Part shown: positions 31,928-43,100 of the stretch, in pieces
Layout of the letters: each line of letters begins with the position of its first letter
Position numbering within the stretch: the first letter of the stretch is position 1
From: Marsupella aquatica
Taxonomy: Eukaryota; Marchantiophyta
Direction: 5' to 3'
NCBI GenBank assembly: GCA_973895155.1
Contig: OZ316897.1
Location: 13,516,001 to 13,580,000, forward strand
Length of the DNA: 64,000 nt
Position numbers and translations under genes: made by a program
Notes under the pieces: generated by a model
What the model saw: only the letters and a program-made list of their open reading frames with translations
Databases searched by the model: none
What the model was told of the DNA's origin: nothing

Positions 31928-33723
31928 CTAAAATGTATTTCTTACTATCCTTGTACAAAAAGCAAAAAAAATGATGAGTTTCTTACATACCCTATTTTGA
32001 GCTAGTCCACACACATCTTCATCTTCATCGGAGAAAAATTGAGGATTCAAATATGCTGCTGCTAACATGAAATCAGTAGTAAGTGATTTTCGTCGATCCA
32101 TATACACTTTTATTATCTTTGGTTTTAAGTAATCCGTTACTAATGTACATCCCTCCATGCTCACCTCCAGTTTAGCTATTCCTTTTTTCAAGCTCCAATA
32201 TAGCCAAGGAGACTGTGGTGAAACTCCATCGAATTCTCGCAACATCTTCACCAACGACAGAAAAAAAGTGACTATAGATTTTACTTGAGTCCAAAATATA
32301 TTTTGTTGTATCCATGATTTAAGTTGGTCTGCCTTTGCCCTCGTCATATGCCCCTGTGACTTTGGTAAAACTAGCAGTCGATCACGATAGGATTGCCATT
32401 TATCATCAATGACCATTTGTTGTAAAGCTCATCTCAGCTCCAATGCTCTCTGCGTCATTAAATTTTTTGTTGCAAATCTTGTCGCATTTGAATTTAACAA
32501 CTTCCTATAACCAAATTTTCTCACAAATATTGCAGACAACTTTTGTGATGATATAACTACTTTAATTATCAATCTCAAGTGCTTAAAAATCAATTTGAAT
32601 GGATTTTTTTTTGCTCATCTAGCACTACATTCTTGTGGCCACACATGTCTTCTAGTAACAAATTAAATACGTGGGCAGCACACTAACTCCACGTCACATG
32701 CAGATATTTTTTCATGACTATCTCTTCACCTGCTACACGATTCGCAGGCGCCCCATCGGTAAAAATTTGTACGATGTGATCGGCGCCAATGTCATCTATG
32801 TATTTTAACCACATGTCACCAAGATACTTCCCATCTTTCTTGTCGGCTTGCGCAATGTTTCAACTATCCAAAAAGAAGTCTCCTTTTAAACTCAACAACA
32901 TGACATTCATCAAAGGTTCTCTTTGGATATTTTCCCATCCATCGGATGAAAGGGAATATCCAAAGGGTTTTACCTCCTTCATTGTTTTTGTCATGTCCTT
33001 TGTAAGATCAATTCTAGCCTCTTCCAATAATTTCATTCACAAATTTTGCATACCTGGAAGAGAATATCCATTTACAATCCCTTTTGAGGTTTCTATGACT
33101 GCTTCACGGAAAAAAAGATTCTCCGACACATTGAATGAAATATCACTTGAATAAAAAGTTTTTGCCCACAACTTAACCAAATGAGCTCTATTTGGAATTT
33201 GATAAACATTCATGATTGAGTTTGCAAAATTTGATGCCCTAGTTCGATGACTCATATTTCCATCCTCATTGAGGTCAACAAAATTTGAGTCTCGAGTTGA
33301 TGCTTGCGAATTGGAAGATAGGTTATATGACCTACGACCTCTCATGGATAACAAAACATGACTTCCATCACTTCGTTTGTACTTTATGGATAGGTCAACT
33401 TTTATGACATTGTACATTCTATTGATGTCATCTAAGTCAACAACTCCATACAAGTCTGTGCAAGGTGGCGCATCTCCCTTATGTATATTTCTCATCAAAT
33501 GTGCTTTTGCTCGTGTTGCATGATGCATTGTATATTTCTTGCAAAATTTGCATCTTTGATATATAAGATTAATATCATTACATGCTGATGGCATATCACA
33601 TCATTCAAAATATTTCCACACTAGGGAAAATTTTGCACTACGATCTCGATTATGATTTTCACCGTGCCTAACAGGAGTAGAATGAGTTAATAAGTTGCTT
33701 GACTCATCTTCTTTGGAAGACAT
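31928..33723 (-). pseudogene. hAT-superfamily transposase (BED finger, DUF659), broken
   Basis: This is a cut-and-paste transposase. The likely ATG is at 33723 (MSSKEDESSNLLTHSTPVRH), with a TGA near 33603. A BED-type zinc finger follows: CKFCKKYTMHHATRAKAHLM. The DUF659 region begins LWAKTFYSSDISFNVSENLF and continues through frame changes as GDMWLKYIDDIGADHIVQIF, TDGAPANRVAGEEI, HVTWS, stop, CAAHVFNLLLEDM. The hAT core (31928-32416) has the WQSYRDRLLV, FWTQVKSIVTFFLSLVKMLR and LAAAYLNPQFF blocks. The C-terminal dimerisation region is not found, so the 3' end is truncated. Terminal inverted repeats and an 8 bp target duplication were not identified. Confidence 0.8.
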
Positions 33724-34880
33724 GATCGAAAAAAAAACTTTACACACAAAGTGTCTTCTTATACGTTGCTAAACATAGTCACTTAATAACATTTCAATGA
33801 TTATTTGTCCATTTAGAATCAAACACATGACCAATTAGGTGTCGAAAGGAGGATAATCATGGAAACATGCCCAATAGCATCCAAACACCTTGTTGTTTAC
33901 ATATTCAAATATTATTGGACCATGTGTACCAAAGGGGTGAGTTATTACCCCTCCAAAGCACTATAAATAAGAAGCCTGCTCCTTGGGGGTGGCATGGTGA
34001 GTTTTCTTTGTTATTCCAAACTTATGTGCAAGAATAGTGTGGGAAGTATAAGAATTCATAGAATGTGCTTGGAAGCTAGAGATGTGACATTATTAGAAAG
34101 TTATTAAATAGTAAAGGTTGTACTATATAGGAAATAATTATGATATATTTTTCTTAGGGAAATAATATTCTAACTTTGATCACCTTGATGAGCACACCAA
34201 GTTTGCTTTTGGAATCACTTGATTTTGGTATAATACTAGAAAGTTATGATGACTTGAAGGTTTGGATTATGCTCAAATAGAACCATATTTTTCTGAGTTT
34301 GAATATTGCTTGTAATATTTTCCTAGAATAAGATGCATATTTGAAATTTTTTCCTAGAAATAGACAAGAAGCTATGTCATGCCTAGGAAAAAGTTTCGAG
34401 GGTATATCTATCTTTAAGCAAGATATATAGTATGGTGACGGTGACAGGGTCTTCATAGCCTGCAATCTAGATAGGTCCACCATTTTTCTTTGTACCTATT
34501 GATGGAGATAGAGTTTTGACTCGAACCTTTGAGGGATGATAGGATAGTAAGTACTTGGCTTGTTTGATATGGTACAAAGGAAATTGACAACCGTAGGTGA
34601 ATTTCCTATGTTCAAAAAGCTTGTACTGTGATTCTGAATTACAAGATGGACCTCAATAGAGTTCCTAGACCTAATTTTAGTATAAATTGTAATGTTTGGG
34701 TGATATGTCGCCAAAAAATTGAGTTTCAAGCCTTCATCATCAGAAACTTTGGGGAGTCGGCATATACCATGATCATTTCATCCCCAATTCCATTCGTTGT
34801 TCCCATGACAATTGAGCGATTTTGGGTAATGATCGTAGTGTTTTATTAGCACGTCGTATCGCATTGTTCTTCCGACAAAC
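33724..34880. other. Non-coding, LTR-like promoter segment
   Basis: No supportable gene. On the plus strand a CACTATAAATAAGAAG motif at about 33960 resembles a TATA box and lies after a CCAAAGGGGTG segment, so this could be LTR or leader sequence of the plus-strand gag element that follows. Boundaries are not visible. Confidence 0.35.
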
Positions 34881-34922
34881 AGAAGCCCGGGCTTTCTCGA
34901 CATCGCCCACGAACTTCATGAC
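34881..34922. repeat. 42 bp direct repeat, copy 1
   Basis: It begins AGAAGCCCGGGCTTTCTCGA, continues with a CATCGCCCACGAACTTC segment, and lies just before the gag start. It differs from copy 2 at only two positions. Confidence 0.9.
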
Positions 34923-34978
34923 ATATTTGGTGAACTCGACGTGAAAGATTCAGGGCTAGAGAACCTGCGCACTGTAAA

Positions 34979-36140
34979 ATGACAAATGAGGAAGGAGAAG
35001 GAGGACCGCCAATGATGTTTGATGCATTAACCATGCAAATGCTTCACGCCTTCAACCTGTACATGAAGGAGCAACAAGCGGTGGAGAAGAAGGAGGCGTT
35101 GGCAACCAAAGCACTACAAGCTATTGTCAACAAAAATAATCAATTTGATGGGCGGAATGTTTCAAAGTACCTGCGTTTCTATACTCGCGAGATGGAGTTA
35201 AGCAAAGTACCTGAAAGTGGGATGATTGCAAGCTTTGAGCTTGCCGTCTTGCCAGAGCTTCGTGAGCAAATCAAGAAGCTGATGGAGAGGCATGGAGAAA
35301 CCTGGGAGACATTCTCTAGAGCCTTGAAGGATGAATATTTCATGGAGGATTCAGAGCGAGTCACAAAACGATCCTTTCTAGAATGGGTGACGTGCCCGCA
35401 GAAGGGGCTTTCAGCCAACAAACTACACAGAGAATTTGATAGACAATTTTCACAATTGTCTAGAACTGAAAAGCTGACTTTCGAGGCGGAGAAAACCGAG
35501 TTATTTCTCCAAGCTACCGATGCTACATTACAAGAGATGTTGGAGCCATTGTTGGAAGACACGACTGAAGAGCGAGGATGAAGATCAGTTGGAAAGATGT
35601 GGAGGAAGCAGTGTCACTCCTAACAAAGAGGCAGCGGAGGAGAGATAAGATCATGATAAGCAAGAAATCTCCTACTAGACGTTTGGGAGAACCTCGGGTG
35701 GAGCCAGTACCAAAGTCTACAATTGCAGCAAGATCAAGTGAGGAGTCAAACATAGAGGAGTTGGTGAAAGGAATGAGAGAGTTGCGCATCAAACTAACAA
35801 GATTAGAGGAGAAGGGTCAATCATCGGAAGCCAAACCTGTACATCGGGAAGGGTTTATCTCACGATGCATGTGGTGCGACAGCACATACCATGCTCGAAG
35901 TGCTTGTGAAGATTTTAAAGATGCAATGAGAAATAATGTGGTCTTCTTCAAAGAAGGGAGAATATGCTCAAAGGAAACTGGTCTCCTGATAAAGACCAAC
36001 TTTGGTCGAGGAGGAATGAAGAAAGTTTTGGATGAGATGGCGGCGGCAAATGCAACGGCATCTGTTGAAGCGGCAGTCTATGGTGCAAAGGTGGAACCTG
36101 CAAGACACGAGTGTAAGCAAGCCCAAATGACATGCAACAA
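34979..36140 (+). pseudogene. Gypsy-like gag, two overlapping frames
   Basis: The ATG at 34979 begins MTNEEGEGGPPMMFDALTMQ. The first frame holds a retrotransposon-gag-like helical region (FDGRNVSKYLRFYTREMELS, WETFSRALKDEYF, KRSFLEWVT) and stops at 35579-35581. A second frame starts at an ATG overlapping that stop (ATGA at 35578-35581). It continues with KRQRRRDKIMISKKSP and a zinc-knuckle-like CMWCDSTYHARSACEDF (C-x2-C-x4-H), then VVFFKEGRICSKETGLLIKT. The frame change is most simply a frameshift in a once continuous gag, although the ATGA overlap could allow re-initiation. The second frame runs into repeat sequence after ~36140. No protease or RT follows. Confidence 0.6.
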
Positions 36141-36149
36141 TGTACCAGG

Positions 36150-36191
36150 AGAAGCCCGGGCTTTCCCGACATCGCCCACGAACTTCACGAC
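36150..36191. repeat. 42 bp direct repeat, copy 2
   Basis: It begins AGAAGCCCGGGCTTTCCCGA, is homologous to 34881-34922, and is followed directly by CACCGGGCCGGG. It marks the point where gag homology ends. Confidence 0.9.
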
Positions 36192-36450
36192 ACCGGGCCG
36201 GGCCTCCCTCCTCCCTACTCCCGGGCTTATTTCCTCCTCACCCGAGCCGGGCCGGGATGTAAATCCGGGGGCCGGGCCGTAAAGCCAAGGCATAAAGCCG
36301 GGGCCGGGGCCGGGATGGCAGCAGGCAGGCCGGGTCCGGGTCCGGGTGACGAGAGGGAGGGGAGGGGCCGGGCCGGTAGTCGGGAAAGGAAGCACGATAG
36401 AGTCCGGGAAGAGGCCGAGAAGAGTTCGGGCCGGGCCAAGCCGGGGAATA
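36192..36450. repeat. GGGCCGGG-rich low-complexity tract
   Basis: Dense GGGCCGGG, GGGGCCGG and GGTCCGGG motifs make this the most GC-rich part of the window. Long frames on both strands are caused by composition (Arg/Gly/Pro-rich) and I do not call them genes. Confidence 0.85.
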
Positions 36451-36599
36451 ACGGCAAATATGCATCAAATGAGGGCATTTTAGGCCGGCAAATGACAAGT
36501 TTAAGTGCCGGGCAACTCAGCAAGTTGCCAGTCACATCAAACCGGGGGGTCAGGGGTTGATTGGGGCACTTTTAAACATAGGGGGTCGATCAAGGAGGA

Positions 36600-36690
36600 A
36601 AGAGTCCACAGGGGTATATACCTCGAGTTTTACTTGTTTTATAAATAAAGTCCTCCTTTCAAGAAAAGAAAGAGAAGAAATTGTAATGAG
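36600..36690 (+). promoter_or_regulatory. LTR-like TATA box and polyadenylation signal
   Basis: GGGGTATATACCTCGAG (near 36613) is followed ~30 bp later by TTTTATAAATAAAGTCC. This spacing of a TATA-like box and an AATAAA-like signal is common in LTRs. The paired LTR was not identified. Confidence 0.35.
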
Positions 36691-39411
36691 TACATTTGGG
36701 CAGCCAGGATGAAAAGCGTCGATCCTTTCCCGGTCAGCGCGAGAACTACCTCATCCAACAGCGGAGAGTGACTCGGTCAGGGCGGATGTACCGGAGGGCA
36801 GCGGGGAGGAGTCCCGGTCAGGGCGAAAGTGTCCGCGCGGGCAGGAGGAACGAGCGTCCCCGAGGAGCAGGGACGAAATTTACTAGGGGCCCAGCGATGA
36901 AGTTATTTTTCGCGACCCATTATTACTGTGGCGCGAAGGTGGGGCCCGACTGTAGGATTCGTTCAGGTTCAAAGGTGTTTCGTTCCCCCTCCGTGCCTCT
37001 CTCGAGCTTCCTTCAGTATCAGCGTCCTCGAGGACAATGGGAAGCGATGGATGAATGGGACGCTTTGAAAACAATCTGAAGCATTGTCGCTGGACGAGAT
37101 TCTGCGATTCGCAAGTGCGCTGAGGTGGGTCTATTATTAATTAAGCTGTGGGTTTGGGCTGGCGAAGGACTTGTATCGTCTCTCGAGTGAATGTTTGATC
37201 GCTGAAACACTCTCGCTTCTTCTTTGGAGTGTGGTGATTTGTGTGCTTAGGACGGAGTTGAAGCTGGAGAATTCCGAGACTGTCCTGAGGTGGGACTGTT
37301 GAGCTGTGTTTTGATGTATGAGACCAGTCGCGTTTTTTCTTTTGACTGAGATTTGTGCTTGGGACGGGATTTGGATTTTTAATTGAGGGTATGTGCCATC
37401 TCAAGAGTGTTTTTGGAGGTGATGGGGTTTCTGTTGGGCTCCTTGTGATCCTCTTCAGAAGACTCTCTGATCTTGGAGATATCTTTGCCTCGATCGCCCT
37501 CCGCATGAGCTGCTTTTGTGCTTCCACTGCCAAAAATCTGCGTGATTCGATCTCTCTTGCTGTCTACTCTCTTTCAGAGCTTTTCTTCTTCGTTGTCCTC
37601 TGCGTTCAGGTTCCGGGTGGGTTTGTTCTAATGTCGTGTGCTTTTGGTACGGGGGTTTGTGTATTCTCCTGGTTCTCTCTTGTGAACGGCTTCCATGTCT
37701 CCCTCGCTGTTACCTTGATTGTCGACATTTCTTCAGTTGTGCGTGCTGCCGTGAACTTGTCTCCCTTTGAAGCCAGCCAGCCCTTGTCGAACTGAAGTAG
37801 GGAGGAAATTGCGCATGAACTAGATTGAAGCAGCTTGCAGTCCATCGTGCTCACATTACCTCCAACAGGGAGATCGACGTCAAAATTCTCCGCCTTTCAC
37901 ACATCTCACTGACTGGTACCATCGCTGTCCGCACTGTACCTGCGAAGTGGACCATGTTCTGTGCTGTTTAGTACCTTCGAACGTACATTTCGGACTTCGA
38001 GTTCAAAATGCAGTGACATGTGCTGTCTGCCGTGCCTCACTCTTCGCGTGTAGAAGAGTCAATTTCACTAGGGATCTGTCTGGGCCAGTAGTGCAGATTT
38101 TCTAAGGCGAGAAATTGGCGTTAACTTGGTCCAAAAAATCTGTATTCGAATGAGGACGGGAAGCACATGGAATGTTCGGAATGCGCTCTCTGGTCTCCTA
38201 AAAGTTTCCTCTCCTTTCGCAGAGGCATTAGCATCGACTTGAGTCTGTTGCCAAGAGCTCATTTTTTTTCTCAAAGACAATGGCAGCTCACTTTGTCCAA
38301 TCGCTTCGGCTGGATTGGCCCCAAAGGCATTTGCATCGATCTAAGTCTTGCGTGGAGCTCATTTTCGTATTCAAACATAATGGAAAGCCCACACTGTACA
38401 GATCGCTTCTGGCTGGATTTGCCCTAACAACGGTTTCAGGAAAGTCAAAGCGAAACGCAGTGGAGATAGGATTCCTATCTACAGCGCTCATAGCTATTAC
38501 CACTGGGTCTGTAGGTGTTCGATTATCCAAGCCCATCGTTGCAATTGCAATTTACCACTGGGGTCTGTACTGTAGGTGTTCGATGGACAGGTGCAGTAAA
38601 TAAGCTCCTTAAGGCTCCTGCCATTGTCCGACTCCTGCCATTGTCCGATGTTGATATTGCTCGGCTATACTGCAATATTGCTTCATAACATTGCTCTTGA
38701 TATTACTTGGTTTCAGATGATGCGTTAATTCTCGGACTGAATACGCTCGTGGTATTGCTTGACCCCTAGTCGCACCATTGCTTGAGCTAAACAGGGCAAT
38801 TGAAGCTTTTGAATGTGAACCTTTTCAATATCACATTTCCTCATGATGGACCAGGTGATGGACTCTCGCTGGCGAGATCCCTGTGCAACTTCCCATCATC
38901 TCGCCAGCCAGAGTCCGTTACCTCTCTGCGCTCCATTTACTTAAATGTAGAACACAGGTAGCTACTATCATCACAATGCACGTAAAACTTTAAAAGTAAG
39001 GACAGGTGAATCTATATAACAAATCGCGATGTGAAGATAGATTCGGAGGAAAGGCTTCTAAACTGACTCTAGAGGCCCCATCATATTTATGTGGATGGGA
39101 AGAAAGAAGGGATATTATGTATGCTAAATCTGGAGATGTTGGCGATGTTCTAAAGACAGAACTATAAGTTCTCCCCAGCAATGAAAGGTAGCAGGATGAG
39201 GGCCAGTCTCATAAGCAAGGAAGGTATCTTCAGCAATGTAGCGAGGCTGATAACTCACGCTGGTGGTGAGTCTTGGTTTCAAAACTTGTTTATGTTTGCA
39301 GTTCAATTGATACAGTCGCTAGTTATCCACTTCTTTCAGACCGCATTCTTGCCATAAATTTCCTGTGCACTATCCTTGTGTCAGATTCAGATTTTGCTGA
39401 AAACTTAGCAG
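36691..39411. other. Region upstream of LPXA, no assigned gene
   Basis: The segment 36720-36850 contains three CGGTCAGGGCG-type strings. The plus-strand frame 37355-37795 is hydrophobic and Cys/Ser/Val-rich and matches nothing I know. The 5' exon(s) of LPXA, including the mitochondrial targeting sequence, should lie somewhere here, but I could not pick a start. A phrase CTGTAGGTGTTCGAT recurs near 38508 and 38570, part of a local duplication. Confidence 0.4.
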
Positions 39412-41911
39412 TTGCTCCGGTGGAATTGATGAGACCGAAGGCGGCTGTTACTAAAGGTTCCTTACCTGTCAGATTTATCAATCCAGGTGCCTTACCTGAC
39501 TTGAGACTGATTCATGAAACAGCCGTTGTGCACCCAGATGCCCGGCTTGGCAAGGTAATACCACCTGACCCTGTTCTCTTGAACAATGTATCATTTCTTT
39601 TGTCATTTCATCCTGACTCTTTGCTTTTGTCAGTAAGAGTGACAGTTCTCAAATAGGGTTTCCTTGGCACAGGAAGTGGAGATCGGACCATTTTGCACTG
39701 TGGGGCCTCAGGTGAAGCTTGGTAACGGCTGCAAATTGCATCCGAGCTGCCACATACTTGGGGAAACTCAAATGGGGGACAATTGTGTCATCTTAACGTG
39801 AGTATAGTCTTCCACTGTCTGAGGAGAATAAGTGTTGTTTTATGGAAGGTAGCGAAGCTGAAGTTTGTGAAGTACCTACTAGTTTTACCTGTTGTTTGAG
39901 CTGCTGAAGAATGACATCATGTCTCAAACTAGGTCTTACTCTGACAAATGTGTAACTGGATCCCTCATTTCCTCCTTATCTGACAATTAAGGGTACGGTC
40001 TGATAGTGGTGCAGTTGTTGGTGCCAATATCCCAGGGCACACTATCATTGGAGACTGTAATACGATTGGCCACTACGCAGTGGTTGGAGTAAAATGCCAA
40101 GATATGAAGTACAAGGTGTGAAATGCTGACGTTGCCACCTCTGGTGCCTGATCAAATTAGTTGTCTTCATGGATTTGTATGCATGAACTTTGGGCTTTCT
40201 CGCTTGGTATAGCTCCACCAGGTGAGTCTACCTGCTAATTTTCCAGTAAATCCAAATTTGTAATGAAACAAAGTGGAAATTGACGATTGTACTATTCTGA
40301 CAGCAAGATGATGAGTGCTATTTGTACATTGGAAACAACAACGAGATTAGAGAGTTTTCCAGTGTTCACCGTTCCTCCAAGCCAGATGACAATACGGTAT
40401 GTCATTTTCTTCCTGTCACAGCTGAACCCTCTCGAATCTCACCATGGTGCACTTCCCTGCGAAATGGCAAGTTATGGTCCTCGTCGTATACAACTCGCTA
40501 AAGCACCTCGCATGTGGTAATGTTTTTACCTTAGTTTTCGAATCTTGCGCAGGTGGTGGGCAATGACAATCTTATCATGGGATCTTGCCATGTGGCTCAT
40601 GACTGCAAGATTGGCAATGGAAATATTCTTGCCAATGGAACTCTTTTAGGTGGTCATGTTGTGGTGGAGGTACGGGGTACTTCAGAATTGTTCTTTTGCT
40701 CCTTCGGTGTATTCGTCTTTCTTGAAGTTCCTAAGTTCTTTCCATTGAACCATCACAATGTATGGACTTGAGAGCTGGTCTCGGCTACCTGTCTTGGGAT
40801 TGCGTACAGGCAGGGCAGTTTAATTTCTTTCAGGCCCTCACTATCGTAGTCGGGGTGGTCCTTATGCCTCTCAAACTTGTGGCAGGATCTTGTTCACACT
40901 GGTGGAGGAGTTGCAGTTCATCAATTCTGTCAAATAGGGTCTTTTGCTTTTCTTGCTGGAGGTTCCATGGTACGTTCAAGTCCAAGCTGGCATCTTAGAT
41001 CTCTACAAGTATTAATAAGATAGGCGTTTACACTGTTTTCTTGTCGAGATATATACTTCATTTTGGGGTGAACTGCAGGTTAGTTCCAAGGATAATGTGC
41101 TGGCTGGTTTATGTTATATAATGATTGAACTTTCACTTCGTTGTCAAGGCAACTTCTTCAACCGTTGAGTGGCCCAAGTGCAGGTAGATCGGGACGTGCC
41201 AATGTATATGATGGTGGCTGGAGATCGAGCAGAGCTTCGAGGGTTGAACCTTGAGGGTATGCGACGGTGTGGATTTACAGACCGTGCAGTAAGTTCGGGA
41301 AGCATCTTTTTCATTTTGAATGTTCAGATTGAAGACGAGAGGATATACTGGGAGGAAAATCTATGGACTGAATATCTAGATGTCACCCATCTTTGTCAGT
41401 TACCAGTCTGTCACTGACTCTGTCTGAAAATGTCCTCCAGATCAAGAGTGTACGCAGAGCCTACCAAATATTGTTCATGAACAGTCGAAACTCTGGTGGT
41501 ATGGAGGAGAGGTTGCTTGAGCTAGTAAGTAAAAGTTACACGAATACTGGATACCAAATGATGGCATACTACCTGGTTTTCTTGCGTGGTAGTAGGCTTG
41601 CAAAAGCTTTCGAAAGGTTTTCGAAAAGAAAATTCATTGGCTAGGTTGCACAGCATGTTTTTGATAGCCTCAACAATGAATAGCGGTGTCTTTTGGTTGT
41701 TGACCGATTGAATACCTGCCAGAACCAGGTAGGTGTCTCATTTGGAGCAGCTTAGACATAGAAATGGAACAATTATACGATTGTTGTACAGGAAGAAGAT
41801 GAGGACTTGGCTGCTGAGCCAGCTGTCACGTCGATGTTACAATCTGTCCGTGATTGTTTTGGAGAAAAAAGGCGAGGGATTTGCAAGTTTAAGCTCTGGG
41901 CTTCTGTATGA
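39412..41911 (+). CDS. LPXA: UDP-N-acetylglucosamine acyltransferase, plant LPXA (spliced; 5' end uncertain)
   Basis: This enzyme transfers a hydroxyacyl chain from acyl carrier protein to UDP-GlcNAc, the first step of lipid A-type synthesis; in Arabidopsis this pathway is mitochondrial. Exons: ~39412-39554, 39673-39797, 39992-40115, 40304-40396, 40553-40669, 40886-40969, 41184-41288, 41441-41524 and 41792-41911 (TGA 41909-41911). All introns are GT-AG and phases agree. The protein has left-handed beta-helix hexapeptide repeats ([54 protein letters not shown]), then [13 protein letters not shown] and [19 protein letters not shown]. The His in AHDC is at the place of the catalytic His of bacterial LpxA. 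It ends with the acyltransferase C-terminal helices ([35 protein letters not shown]). The first exon may extend upstream (open from 39273) or begin at the AG before 39412; the targeting peptide is not identified. Confidence 0.9.
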
Positions 41912-41994
41912 TGAAACAGATGGGAAGGTATGATTTGCACAGTAGAACTCCTTTCGAATGATCTATTGTGATCCGCTCTCTAAAAATCCTTTCT

Positions 41995-42245
41995 ATGTTG
42001 TGTCAAGACAAGACTCATAGATCATGCAAATGCCGTCAATGTGCAGGGAGGAGCGGACATCCTGTCTCGTTTGATGTCAGTCACTGTCAGGGAGGAAGCG
42101 TTCAACGATGCGCGCTTACGTGATGTTCTCATCTACTTCATCATGGCTAGCAGAGACACGACGGCCCTCACTCTCTCCTGGCTCGTCTATAAGCTATGCA
42201 AGAGCCCTCATGTGGTGGAAAATTTACTCTCTGATGTAGAACTTC
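41995..42245 (+). pseudogene. Cytochrome P450 fragment (CYP704-like I-helix)
   Basis: A single open segment reads GGADILSRLM, FNDARLRDVLIYFIMASRDT and TALTLSWLVYKLCKSPHVVE. This is the P450 I-helix and following J-helix, with the oxygen-activating A-G-x-D-T-T signature as ASRDTT. The LRD...NF.IAGRDTT..TLSW..Y.LCK pattern resembles the CYP704/CYP86 clan (fatty-acid hydroxylases). No N-terminal anchor, ExxR or haem-binding Cys region is found on either side within several kb, so it is an orphan fragment. It begins about 85 bp after the LPXA stop, on the same strand. Upstream residues (RLIDHANAVNVQ) may belong to it, or GTGCAG at 42041-42046 may be an acceptor. Confidence 0.75.
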
Positions 42246-43100
42246 TTCCATGGGTCCACAGAAAGACTTAACCAGGCCTCTACAGCTGAATCCGATTGCG
42301 TCCACAGATGCTAGCACAGCTCGCAGTAAGCGCAGTCATTGTCGGGGTGTGACTCTGGTTGCACACATCTGTAGGTGCTCGATCCCAATTCAGCTGCCAC
42401 AATGCTTGTGCAGTGAAAGGCTCTTCATCATTTGAGTTCAAGCGCTCAGAGCAATAACAACAGGAAGTCGGACGCATTGAGCTCTTACATGTTCACAATT
42501 TAGATACGACATCGAAACCCCAACATGAGGAGAAGGCTCCTCCTCAACTACATCGATCAGGTGAAGCAGAAAATAGCAGGATTCGATGCTGGTTTTGTGA
42601 GCTTCACTGAGCCTCACTAAGTTCTTAGTAATGTATGAGACTTGGTACATAAAACTATGGTGGTGGTCCACGTAGCCATCATGAATGTGTAGGGTAACCC
42701 ATCCCCAAGAGTAATGGGCTGTAATCCCCCAGGGTGCTGAGTCGGATGGGGTTACATTCATTATCTTGAAGTGGGGATGAGTTCCTGAGAGTAAAGCCTG
42801 AGTGAATTTTTACACTACATTTGGTTCACTTTTACATAGGAAAAGTGAGGATGAGTTACTTAGCATAAAGCCTGAGTGAAGTTTTACATAACATTTGTAT
42901 CAATTTTACATATGGAAAGTCAATTTTTACATAGCATTTGGTTCAAATTTACATACTAAAAGTCAATCTGGTACGTCACTGTCTGACACTTGCACTTTAC
43001 TATATTTATCATTCAAATCTCATAATCCCAGGACCTGACCCACTTGCACTTTAGTATATTTCTCATTCAAATTCCATAGTCCCCAGGCCAGGTTGGCCCA
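42246..43100. other. Intergenic, imperfect repeats
   Basis: No gene. At 42790-42970 a unit around AAAGCCTGAGTGAA(G/T)TTTTACA and TTTACATA..AAAAGT is repeated two to three times. An inverted pair GTAACCCATCCCC / GGATGGGGTTAC lies near 42695 and 42746. Confidence 0.5.

Larger units (their letters stand above)
34881..36690 (+). mobile_element. Gypsy-like gag-only retroelement fragment
   Basis: A plus-strand unit made of a 42 bp repeat (34881-34922), a gag-like gene in two overlapping frames (34979 to ~36140), a second copy of the 42 bp repeat (36150-36191), a GC-rich GGGCCGGG tract, and an LTR-like segment. That last segment has GGGGTATATACC (TATA-like) near 36613 and ATAAATAAAG (polyadenylation-like) near 36642. 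No pol region is present. It could be a deleted LTR element or a non-autonomous gag-only derivative. Confidence 0.5.

Noticed and set aside
36132-36560. Long overlapping open frames on both strands in the GC-rich tract
   Set aside because: Stop codons are rare because of GGGCCGG composition; products are Arg/Gly/Pro low complexity with no domain.
37355-37795. 146-codon frame as a membrane protein gene
   Set aside because: Its hydrophobicity comes from T-rich codons. No family pattern, and no start context or neighbour supports it.
39412-41911. LpxA homologue as bacterial contamination
   Set aside because: The reading frame is split by GT-AG introns with consistent phases, so it is a nuclear eukaryotic gene.
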